Part shown: in pieces, positions 35,810 through 43,225 of the stretch
How positions within the stretch are numbered: the stretch's first letter is position 1
Layout of the letters: each line of letters opens with the position of its first letter
The notes under the pieces: model-generated
Seen by the model: the letters and a program-made list of their open reading frames with translations, nothing else
Database searches by the model: none
What the model was told of the DNA's origin: nothing
Position numbers and translations under genes: made by a program
Assembly: GCF_014837295.1 (NCBI RefSeq)
Contig: NZ_JACYHB010000009.1
Coordinates: forward strand, 95,432-159,431
DNA length: 64,000 bases
Source of the DNA: Cellulosimicrobium arenosum
Lineage (GTDB): Bacteria; Actinomycetota; Actinomycetes; Actinomycetales; Cellulomonadaceae
Reading direction: 5' to 3'

Positions 35810-37225
35810 ATGACGACATCGGACCCGAGCGGGACCGCGGACGAGCCGACCACCGCCCAGCCGGGGGCGGAGGAGCCGACCCCTGACGGATCGAGCCCGG
35901 ACGAGGCGTTCGCGAGGCTGCGCGCGGCCGACCCCGCGTCCGTGGACGAACCGGACGCGGACGCGATCGCGGCAGCCGTCGCGGCCCGCCTGGTCACCGG
36001 CGACGACCTCGCCGGGCGCCGGGCGGAGCGTGTGCGACGTCGGGCGCCGTGGCAGGTCGCGGCGGCCGTCGCGGGCGCGGTGGCCCTCGGTGGTGGCGGG
36101 TACGCGCTCGGTGCGGGTGCGGCGGGTCCGTCGAGCACGTCGGACGCGGCGGTCGTGGGTGAGGTGGCGCAGCTGGACGGGCCGATCCGGCTCGAGTCCT
36201 CGATCGAGACCGGAGCGTCCGCCGCCGCGGGCGACGACGCGGGCGGTCCCCGGGCGAGCGGTCCGGCGGAGTCGACGGTCGCGGGGACGAGCGCGGACTC
36301 GACGACCGCGGGCCCGTGGTGGGGGCGCACGGTGTTCCACCAGGAGGGCCTGTCGACGCAGGGCGACAGCGCCGAGGGCTGGGCGTACGACGCCGCAGGG
36401 GTCTTCTCGCCGGAGACGGCGCAGCGGGCCGCGGACGTGCTGGGTGTCGAGGGCGCGGTGCGCGAGGACTACGGGTCCCTCGCGCTGGGCTCGCCGGACT
36501 GGACCGGACCGGCGCTCACGCTCGCACCGGACGGCCTCGCGAGCCTGAGCTTCAGCGACCCGACCGGGGACCCGTGGAGCTGCGCCGAGCAGGTCGTGGG
36601 CGAGGACGCCGCCACCGAGGGGGACTGCGCCCGACGTGACCTCGGGGCGGCACCCGCTCCCGACGAGGCGGTCGGGGACCTGCGGGGGACGCTCGTCGAG
36701 CTCGGTGTCGACGTGGACGCGTACGAGCTGGTCGGCTCTGAGCAGGACGGCGGCGACGTCCGGGTCACGAACGTGACCGCGCACGAGGTGGTCGACGGTC
36801 AGCGCACGGGGGTCACCTGGGACGCGTCCTACGCAGGAACGGGGCTGTTCCAGCTCTACGGTCCGCTCGCTCCGCGCGTGGACCTCGGCGGGTACGACGT
36901 CGTGAGCCCGGCCGAGGCGGTCGGACGGCTCGGCGACCCACGGTTCGCGTCCGGGGGCCCGGTCGCCTACGCCGAGACGCTGCGCACGTCGATGCCGACG
37001 GAAGGCCGGACACCCACCGTGCCACCGACGGTCGGCGCCGGGAGCCCGATCGCCTGGCCGGTCGCGGACGTGACGATCGCGGACGCGCGGCTGGGCCTCG
37101 CCGTCCAGTACCAGCCCGACGGCGCGGCGGTCCTCGTCCCGGCGTACGAGCTGTCCGACGCCCAGGGCACGACGTGGTCGGTCGTCGCGGTGGCGGACGA
37201 CCAGCTCGACTTCTCGACGGACTGA
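35810..37225 (+). CDS. One-pass membrane protein downstream of the sigma factor (candidate anti-sigma partner)
   Basis: 471 residues. A cytoplasmic acidic part (about residues 1-80) contains SPDEAFARLRAADPASVDEPDADAI..., a pattern common before the helix in actinobacterial sigma-linked proteins. One membrane helix (about 82-106, Gly/Ala-rich) and an extracytoplasmic domain of some 360 residues follow, with a pair of Cys (WSCAEQV, GDCARRD). No zinc anti-sigma (H-x3-C-x2-C) motif is seen. It may sense an envelope signal. ATG 35810, seven bases after TAGGAGAG, is favoured over GTG 35807. Family not recognised. Confidence 0.7.
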   Translation: MTTSDPSGTADEPTTAQPGAEEPTPDGSSPDEAFARLRAADPASVDEPDADAIAAAVAARLVTGDDLAGRRAERVRRRAPWQVAAAVAGAVALGGGGYALGAGAAGPSSTSDAAVVGEVAQLDGPIRLESSIETGASAAAGDDAGGPRASGPAESTVAGTSADSTTAGPWWGRTVFHQEGLSTQGDSAEGWAYDAAGVFSPETAQRAADVLGVEGAVREDYGSLALGSPDWTGPALTLAPDGLASLSFSDPTGDPWSCAEQVVGEDAATEGDCARRDLGAAPAPDEAVGDLRGTLVELGVDVDAYELVGSEQDGGDVRVTNVTAHEVVDGQRTGVTWDASYAGTGLFQLYGPLAPRVDLGGYDVVSPAEAVGRLGDPRFASGGPVAYAETLRTSMPTEGRTPTVPPTVGAGSPIAWPVADVTIADARLGLAVQYQPDGAAVLVPAYELSDAQGTTWSVVAVADDQLDFSTD

Positions 37226-37231
37226 CCCCTG

Positions 37232-37257
37232 TCGCGCCGGTCGGCCGACCGGCGCGA
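37232..37257. terminator. 26-bp perfect palindrome after the sigma/membrane pair
   Basis: Arms TCGCGCCGGTCGG and CCGACCGGCGCGA abut without a loop, seven bases after the stop codon. Likely a factor-assisted or weak intrinsic terminator (no T tract) that separates this unit from the ebo cluster. Confidence 0.65.
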
Positions 37258-37303
37258 TAGGCTTCTGCTGCGGACCACGCCACTGATCGAAGAAGTACGT
37301 TCT

Positions 37304-37339
37304 CTTTTGATTGACCTTCGACAAAAGTGTGACTAGGGT
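37304..37339 (+). promoter_or_regulatory. Promoter and candidate operator of the ebo-type cluster
   Basis: TTGACC (37311-37316), 17-base spacer, TAGGGT (37334-37339): a near-consensus housekeeping promoter, transcription expected near 37346. An inverted repeat CTTTTG-N12-CAAAAG (37304-37309 / 37322-37327) straddles the -35 box, and TCGAAG/CTTCGA (37287-37292 / 37316-37321) forms a second pair. The stretch is markedly richer in A+T than its surroundings, as expected of a regulator site. Confidence 0.65.
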
Positions 37340-37419
37340 CGCAGCGGACGTCGGCACCGATGCCGCCGTCGCACGCAGACGTCGCGTTCCGGCGCGTCGT
37401 CGAAGGACCGGGAGCGACG

Positions 37420-38637
37420 ATGCACCACCACAACGCAGGGCGGACAGGGATCTGGTTCGTCGGGGCCCGAGGGTCGGTCGCGACGACCGCGACGCTCGGG
37501 CTCGCCGCCATCGCGGACGGGCATGCCGCACCGACGGGGTGCGTGACCGCCGCGGAGCCGTTCGCGTCCGCACCGCTCCCCGAGTTCGCCGACCTCGTCG
37601 TCGGCGGTCACGACGTCTCCGACGTGTCGATGCTCAAGCACGCCGAGCTGCTCGTCGAGGCGGGGATGATCGCCCCGCGGCTGCTGACCGCGGCACACAA
37701 CGCGCTCGAGCGTGCCGACGCCGAGGTGCGGCACGGGTACGACCCGCGCGACGCGGAGCAGCAAGCAGGTCCGGGCGGAGCGCGCGAGTCCCAGCAGGCC
37801 GCGGCCGAGCGCCTCGCCGCCGACATCGTCGACTTCCGTGACCGGCACGACCTCGCGCGCGTCGTCGTCGTCGACCTCGCCTCGACCGAGCCGCTGCCGG
37901 AGCCGGTCCCCGAGTTCACCGACCGCGCGCTGCTGCTCGCAGCGCTCGCGGACCCGGACCGCGCCGTCCTGCCGGCGAGCTCGGTCGTCGCGTACGCCGC
38001 GATCCTCGCGGGCGCCCCCTACGCAGGGTTCACGCCCTCGGCGAGCATGGCGCTGCCGGTGCTGGTCGACCTCGCCGCCGAGCGGGGCGTCCCGTTCGCC
38101 GGCCAGGACGGCAAGACCGGGCAGACGTGGTTGCGCACGATCCTCGCGCCGGCGTTCGCCGCGCGCGGGCTGCGCGTCCTGTCGTGGGCCGGCACGAACC
38201 TCCTCGGTGGGGGCGACGGCGCGACGCTCGCCGACCCCGAGGCCGTCCGCAGCAAGCTCGCGTCCAAGTCGCGGGGTCTGCAGGACCTCACGGGGAGCCG
38301 CGTGACACCGCTGCACATCGACAACGTGCCCGACCTGGGCGACATCAAGGTCGCGTGGGACCACGTCCACGTCGAGGGGTTCCTCGGCTCGCGGCTGACG
38401 CTGCAGACCACGTGGTCCGCGCACGACTCGATGCTCGCCGCACCCCTCGTGCTCGACCTCGCGCGTCTGCTCGCGCTCGCCGACGCCGCCGGCCAGGGTG
38501 GGCCGGTCGCCGAGCTCGGCTTCTTCTTCAAGGACCCGTGGGGGAGCGGCGTGCACGACTTCGCGGCCCAGACCGTCGCGCTCGCCGACTGGGTCCGCAC
38601 GACGGCGGAGGCTGTCGCGGAGGCCCCACGGTCGTGA
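37420..38637 (+). CDS. Inositol-phosphate synthase-like NAD-dependent cyclase, first gene of ebo-type cluster
   Basis: 405 residues. Resembles myo-inositol-1-phosphate synthase: N-terminal NAD fold IWFVGARGSVATTATLGLAA, a central SSVVAYAAILAGAPYAGFTPS, then GQDGKTGQTWLRTILAPAF, NLLGGGDGATLADPEAVRSKLASKSRGL (Lys candidates of the catalytic site) and HIDNVPDLGDIKVAWDHV. The canonical enzyme cyclises glucose-6-phosphate. This divergent copy could make an inositol phosphate or another cyclitol phosphate. ATG 37420 follows AAGGACCGGGAG; an in-frame start at 37360 lacks a ribosome site. It is coupled by GTGA to the prenyltransferase gene, so its product is probably the substrate of this pathway, not general inositol supply. 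Confidence 0.82.
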   Translation: MHHHNAGRTGIWFVGARGSVATTATLGLAAIADGHAAPTGCVTAAEPFASAPLPEFADLVVGGHDVSDVSMLKHAELLVEAGMIAPRLLTAAHNALERADAEVRHGYDPRDAEQQAGPGGARESQQAAAERLAADIVDFRDRHDLARVVVVDLASTEPLPEPVPEFTDRALLLAALADPDRAVLPASSVVAYAAILAGAPYAGFTPSASMALPVLVDLAAERGVPFAGQDGKTGQTWLRTILAPAFAARGLRVLSWAGTNLLGGGDGATLADPEAVRSKLASKSRGLQDLTGSRVTPLHIDNVPDLGDIKVAWDHVHVEGFLGSRLTLQTTWSAHDSMLAAPLVLDLARLLALADAAGQGGPVAELGFFFKDPWGSGVHDFAAQTVALADWVRTTAEAVAEAPRS

Positions 38638-39569
38638 GCGCGCCGACCCTGCGCGATCATCTCGACCTGGTCCGTGCGCCCGCCGTCCTGTCCGTCGTCG
38701 GCGACACGCTCGCCGGGGCCGCCGCCGCGGGGCACCGCCCGACGCCGCGTCGCGCTCTCCTCCCGCTCGCGTCCGCGTGCCTGTACGCGGGCGGCATGGC
38801 GCTCAACGACTACGCCGACCGTCATCTCGACGCGCTCGAGCGGCCCGAGCGGCCGATCCCGTCCGGTCGCGTCACACCCCGCCGCGCGCTCGCCGTCGCG
38901 ACGGGCCTGACGGCCGGCGGCATCGCGCTCGCCGTGGCCGGGGGAGGGCGGCGCGCGCTGCCGGTGGTGCTCCCGCTCGCCGCGAGCGTGTGGACGTACG
39001 ACACCGTCGCCAAGGAGTCGCCCGCCGGCCCGCTCGTGATGGCGGCGTGCCGTGGGCTCGACGTCCTTCTCGGTGCGGGCGTCGGCCACCTCCGCGCTGC
39101 GGCGCCCGCCGCGGCGACCCTGGCCGTGCACACCGCGGGCGTGACCGTCCTGTCCCGGGGAGAGGTGCACGGCACGACGGCGCCCGTCGCGACGACCGTC
39201 GCGGCCGGCACGCTCGCCGTGGCCGGGTCGGTCGTCCTCGGTGCGGTGCGCGCGGCGTCGGGCGCGCGGACCCTCGGGGAGGGCCCGGGGCTGCGTCGCG
39301 CCCGGCTCGCGGTGTCGGTCGCCGCCACGGCCGCCTACGCCGCGACGTGCCTGCCCCGCCAGGTCGACGCCGCGCAGGCGCCGACCGCGGACCACGCCCG
39401 GACCGCCACGCGGTCGGGGATCCGCGCGATGCTGCCGCTGCAGGCCGCGTGGGCGGCGCGCGGGGGCCACCTCCCGTCGGTCGCGGTCCTGGCGGGCGTC
39501 GAGGTCGCCGGCCGGTTCGTGCGGCGCGCGTCGCGTCGACCGGGTCGCGTCGAGATGAGCGAGACGTGA
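38634..39569 (+). CDS. eboC: UbiA-type prenyltransferase (EboC / SCO3242 family)
   Basis: 311 residues, eight or nine membrane helices. First Asp-rich motif NDYADRHLD (Asn58, Asp59, Asp62, Asp66), which binds prenyl diphosphate through Mg; second motif YDTVAKESPAGPLVMAACRG (from 122). UbiA enzymes transfer isoprenyl chains onto aromatic or cyclic acceptors in the membrane. GTG start overlaps the cyclase stop and its stop overlaps the isomerase start. The same cyclase-prenyltransferase order is, to my knowledge, found in Streptomyces (SCO3243-SCO3242). Confidence 0.88.
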   Translation: MSAPTLRDHLDLVRAPAVLSVVGDTLAGAAAAGHRPTPRRALLPLASACLYAGGMALNDYADRHLDALERPERPIPSGRVTPRRALAVATGLTAGGIALAVAGGGRRALPVVLPLAASVWTYDTVAKESPAGPLVMAACRGLDVLLGAGVGHLRAAAPAAATLAVHTAGVTVLSRGEVHGTTAPVATTVAAGTLAVAGSVVLGAVRAASGARTLGEGPGLRRARLAVSVAATAAYAATCLPRQVDAAQAPTADHARTATRSGIRAMLPLQAAWAARGGHLPSVAVLAGVEVAGRFVRRASRRPGRVEMSET

Positions 39570-40462
39570 ACAGCGCGCACCCCATGCCGTTCACGCTCGG
39601 CTACGGCACCAACGGCTTCACCGACCACCCGCTCGAGGTGACGCTCGACGTGCTCGAGAGCGAGGGCTACGGTGCGGTCGCGCTCACGCTCGGGTTCCCG
39701 CACCTCGACCCGTTCGCCGAGGGCTGGCGCGAGAGCGTCGACACGCTGCGAGCCCGCCTGGACGCCCGGCGCGACGGCGCCGGGATGCGGGTCGTCGTCG
39801 AGACCGGGACGCGCTTCCTGCTCGACCCCTACCGCAAGCACCGCCCGACGCTCGTCGACGACGAGGCGACGACGCGGCTGCGGTTCATGGAGCGCGCCGT
39901 CGAGATCGCGGCAGCGCTCGACGCGGAGTGCGTCTCGTTCTTCTCGGGCGTCCTGCCAGCCGGCGCGTCCGAGGCCGACGGGTGGGCACGGCTGCGCGAC
40001 CGGCTGCCCGGGCTCGTGGCCCACGCGCGCTCGCACGGCGTGCGCCTGTCGCTCGAGCCCGAGCCCGGCATGCTCGTCGAGACGGTCGCCGACGCCCTGC
40101 GCCTGCGCGACGAGATCGGCGGTCCGCCGGAGCTGGGGGTCACGGTCGACGTCGGGCACTGCCTCGTCGTCGAGCCCGACGGCGTCGTGGGTGCGCTGCA
40201 CGCCGCCGGGCCGCACCTCGCGAACGTGCAGCTCGACGACATGCCGCCCACGCACCACGAGCACCGTCCGTTCGGCGAGGGCGAGATCGACCTGCCGCTC
40301 GTCCTCGCGACGCTCGCCGACGTCGGCTACACGGGCGTCGCGGCCGTCGAGCTGCCCCGCCACTCCTACGACGCCCCGGGCCTCGCGCACCGCAGCATGA
40401 CAGCGCTGCACACGGCCTGGACGGACCGAGACAGCAAGCGAGACACCCTGGAGGCGCCATGA
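39566..40462 (+). CDS. Sugar phosphate isomerase/epimerase (AP endonuclease 2-like TIM barrel)
   Basis: 298 residues from GTG 39566. Xylose isomerase-like TIM barrel: LGYGTNGFTDH at the start, RVVVETGTRFLLDP, CVSFFSGVLP, metal-ligand strands RLSLEPEPGML (Glu), GVTVDVGHCLV (Asp, His), VQLDDMPP and AAVELPRHSYDAP (Glu). Acts on a sugar or cyclitol (phosphate) intermediate. Note that the EPEPG and VD/LDxxHCL motifs also occur in the EboE homologue two genes later, so these are two distant relatives within one operon. Coupled to both neighbours by four-base overlaps. Confidence 0.83.
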   Translation: MNSAHPMPFTLGYGTNGFTDHPLEVTLDVLESEGYGAVALTLGFPHLDPFAEGWRESVDTLRARLDARRDGAGMRVVVETGTRFLLDPYRKHRPTLVDDEATTRLRFMERAVEIAAALDAECVSFFSGVLPAGASEADGWARLRDRLPGLVAHARSHGVRLSLEPEPGMLVETVADALRLRDEIGGPPELGVTVDVGHCLVVEPDGVVGALHAAGPHLANVQLDDMPPTHHEHRPFGEGEIDLPLVLATLADVGYTGVAAVELPRHSYDAPGLAHRSMTALHTAWTDRDSKRDTLEAP

Positions 40463-41130
40463 CGGACGACGACCGCTGGCTCGACGACGCCCTCGCCGAG
40501 GTCGCCCGGGACCCGGCCTCCGCGCCGCGACTGTTCGCGGTCGCCGGACGCAAGGTCGGGCGCTCGCCGCTGCGTCCGGGGTCGGATCCCGCAGGGATCG
40601 TGCACGGGACCGTCGACGACGCGGCACGTGCCCGGCTCGTCGCCGCGCTCGCGGGCACGCTCGGCACGGGGCCCGCGTTCGCCGCACGCCTCGCGGACCT
40701 CTACGGCCACGGGGACACGGCGGAGCGCCGGGGCGTCCTGCGCGGGCTCGACGCGCTGACCGAGCGCGGCACGCTCGTGGGCGAGCAGGCGCAGGACGTC
40801 GTCGTGGTGGGCCGCGAGCTCGCCGCGGACGCGCTGCGGACCAACGACCAGAGCCTCGTCGCGGCGGCGGTGGGACCGTTCGCGGCGGCGCACCTCGACC
40901 AGCACGCGTGGCGGCACGCGGTGCTCAAGCTCGTGTTCATGGGCGTGAGCCTCGACGCCGTCGCCGGGCTCGACGACCGCGCGGACGACGAGCTCGCGCG
41001 CATGGCACGCGACTTCGCGGCCGAACGGCGCGCCGCGGGACGCACCGTGCCCGACGACGTCGCCCGCGTCGCCCCCGACCTGGCCCCCGGTCCTGCCGGA
41101 CAGACCTCGAACCCCGAGAGGACCGCCTGA
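40459..41130 (+). CDS. eboA: EboA domain protein
   Basis: 223 residues, mostly helical. The conserved EboA block is at residues 127-165: RTNDQSLVAAAV, HLDQHAWRHAVLKLVFMGVSL. The biochemical activity of EboA is not known; it is a marker of ebo clusters, linked in cyanobacteria to moving scytonemin precursors to the periplasm. ATG 40459 behind CTGGAGGCG, overlapping the isomerase stop. The last 25 residues are a variable Pro/Ala tail. Confidence 0.87.
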   Translation: MTDDDRWLDDALAEVARDPASAPRLFAVAGRKVGRSPLRPGSDPAGIVHGTVDDAARARLVAALAGTLGTGPAFAARLADLYGHGDTAERRGVLRGLDALTERGTLVGEQAQDVVVVGRELAADALRTNDQSLVAAAVGPFAAAHLDQHAWRHAVLKLVFMGVSLDAVAGLDDRADDELARMARDFAAERRAAGRTVPDDVARVAPDLAPGPAGQTSNPERTA

Positions 41131-42008
41131 TGCGCATCTTCGACCCCCACATCCACATGACGAGCCGCACGACGGACGACTACGAGGCGATGTACGCCGC
41201 GGGCGTGCGGGCGATCGTCGAGCCCGCCTTCTGGCTGGGTCAGCCGCGCACGAACGTCGGGTCTTTCCTCGACTACTTCGACGCGCTGCTCGGCTGGGAG
41301 CGGTTCCGGGCCGCGCAGTTCGGCATCCGCCACCACGCCACGATCGGCCTCAACCCCAAGGAGGCGAACGACGCGCGCTGCCGCGAGGTGCTCGACGAGA
41401 TCCCGCGCTACCTGCTCAAGGACGGTGTCGTGGCGGTGGGCGAGCTCGGGTACGACTCGATGACGCCCGAGGAGGACGAGGTCTTCGCGCGCCAGCTCCG
41501 GATGGCGCGCGACGTCGAGCTGCCCGTGCTCGTGCACACCCCGCACCGCGACAAGCTCGCGGGCACCCGGCGCACGCTCGACGTCGTGCGCGAGTCCGGC
41601 CTGCCGTCCGAGCACGTGCTCGTCGACCACCTCAACGAGACCAACGTCGCGCTGGTGCGTGACGCCGGTGCCTGGGCGGGGTTCTCGATCTACCCCGACA
41701 CCAAGATGGACGAGGACCGCATGGTCGCGATCCTGAAGGAGCACGGGACGGAGCGGATGATCGTCAACTCGGCCGCGGACTGGGGCCGCTCGGACCCGCT
41801 GAAGACCCTGAAGACCGGGCGTGCGATGCTCGCCGCAGGCTTCTCCGACGACGACGTGGACCTGGTGCTGTGGCGCAACCCGGTCGAGTTCTACGGGCAG
41901 TCGGGCAACCTCGTGCTGGACCCGGTGCCCGGCTTCGTCGAGGGCGACCTCCCGACGCCCGGCGTCGAGTTCGAGGGCTCGTCCGTGCTGCGCGGCGCGC
42001 GGGCCTGA
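41130..42008 (+). CDS. eboB: TatD-like metal-dependent hydrolase EboB
   Basis: 292 residues. Amidohydrolase-type barrel: first metal pair DPHIHM (His7, His9), VAVGELGYD (bridging Glu), VLVHTPH, VLVDHLNE and a C-terminal VNSAADWGRSDPLK (Asp). More than TatD DNases it resembles the EboB group, with RTNVGSFLDYFDALLGWERFRAAQ. Probably hydrolyses a small-molecule intermediate in the cytoplasm. Start ATG 41130 in a TGATG overlap with eboA. Its AGAGGACC ribosome site lies inside eboA. Confidence 0.86.
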   Translation: MRIFDPHIHMTSRTTDDYEAMYAAGVRAIVEPAFWLGQPRTNVGSFLDYFDALLGWERFRAAQFGIRHHATIGLNPKEANDARCREVLDEIPRYLLKDGVVAVGELGYDSMTPEEDEVFARQLRMARDVELPVLVHTPHRDKLAGTRRTLDVVRESGLPSEHVLVDHLNETNVALVRDAGAWAGFSIYPDTKMDEDRMVAILKEHGTERMIVNSAADWGRSDPLKTLKTGRAMLAAGFSDDDVDLVLWRNPVEFYGQSGNLVLDPVPGFVEGDLPTPGVEFEGSSVLRGARA

Positions 42009-42019
42009 CGGCGCCACCG

Positions 42020-43225
42020 ATGCTGCTCTCGTACTGCACCAACGTCCATCCCGCGGAGGACCTCGACGGGGTCCTGGACCAGCTCGCTCGCTACGCCGGG
42101 CCCGTGCGCGCGTCCGCGGGGCTCGACGTGCTCGGCGTCGGGCTGTGGATGCCCGCCGTGCTCGCGCACCGCCTCGCAGGGTCGCCGACGGACCGCGACC
42201 GGCTGCGCACGGCGCTGGCCGAGCACGGCCTCCAGGTCCACACGCTCAACGCCTTCCCGTACGGGGGGTTCCACGCGGACGTGGTCAAGCTCGACGTCTA
42301 CACCCCGACGTGGGCGGACCCGGAGCGCCTCGCGTACACGCTCGAGTGCGCGGAGGTGCTCGCGGACCTGCTGCCCGACGGCCCCGACGGCACCGACGGC
42401 CCTGCCGGGTCGATCTCGACCCTTCCCCTGGGGTGGCGGGTGCCGTGGACCGAGGCGGACGACGACGCCGCGACCCGCGCGTTCGCCGAGCTCTCGGCGG
42501 GGCTGCGCGAGATCAGGGAGCGCACCGGGCGGACCGTGCGCGTCGCCGTCGAGCCCGAGCCCGGATGCGTGCTCGACACCGTCGAGGACGTCGTGGCCTG
42601 GCTCGCCGCGCGCACCGGTGACGACGTGCCGCCCGAGCGGCGCATCGACCCCGAGCACGTCGGCGTGTGCCTCGACACGTGCCACCTCGCCGTGTCGTTC
42701 GCCGACCCGGTCGGCGCGGTGCGCCGGATCACCGACGCCGGGCTGCGTGTCGTCAAGGTGCAGGCGTCGGCGGCGCTGCACGTCGCCGACCCTGCCGACG
42801 TCGCGGCCCGGACCGCCGTCCGGGACTTCGTCGAGAAGCGCTACATCCACCAGGTCCGTGAGCTCGCCGCCGACGGCACGGTCCTCGCGGCGGACGACCT
42901 GCCCGACGCGCTGGGCGACGACGCGGGCCCGCCGGGGCTGCCGGGACAGGGACCGTGGCGCGTGCACTTCCACGTCCCGCTCCACCACGAGCCCGCGAGC
43001 CCGCTCACGGCGACGACCGACGTGCTGCGGGCCGCGGTCGTCGCCGTCCGCGAGGCGCCCCACGGGGACCAGGCCCACCTCGACGTCGAGACCTACACGT
43101 GGTCCGTGCTGCCCGAGGGCGCGGCGACGGACTCGCTGGTCGCGGGGATCGCGGCCGAGCTCCGCTGGGCCGGCGCACACCTGCTTCCCGACGCCCCCGT
43201 CGCCACCCCCAGGAGGACCGCATGA
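42020..43225 (+). CDS. eboE: Metabolite traffic protein EboE (TIM-barrel sugar isomerase-like)
   Basis: 401 residues. Starts LLSYCTNVHPAEDLDGVLDQL, the characteristic EboE N-terminus; then LNAFPYGGFHADVVKLDVYTPT, a Pro/Gly/Asp loop (DGPDGTDGPAG), VAVEPEPGCVLDTVEDV, VGVCLDTCHLAVSF, VKVQASAALH and HLDVETYTW. Xylose isomerase-like barrel with Glu/Asp/His ligands kept. Known only genetically as part of ebo clusters; no reaction has been assigned. ATG 42020 is eleven bases after the eboB stop, with no strong ribosome site, so it likely depends on coupling. Confidence 0.88.
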   Translation: MLLSYCTNVHPAEDLDGVLDQLARYAGPVRASAGLDVLGVGLWMPAVLAHRLAGSPTDRDRLRTALAEHGLQVHTLNAFPYGGFHADVVKLDVYTPTWADPERLAYTLECAEVLADLLPDGPDGTDGPAGSISTLPLGWRVPWTEADDDAATRAFAELSAGLREIRERTGRTVRVAVEPEPGCVLDTVEDVVAWLAARTGDDVPPERRIDPEHVGVCLDTCHLAVSFADPVGAVRRITDAGLRVVKVQASAALHVADPADVAARTAVRDFVEKRYIHQVRELAADGTVLAADDLPDALGDDAGPPGLPGQGPWRVHFHVPLHHEPASPLTATTDVLRAAVVAVREAPHGDQAHLDVETYTWSVLPEGAATDSLVAGIAAELRWAGAHLLPDAPVATPRRTA

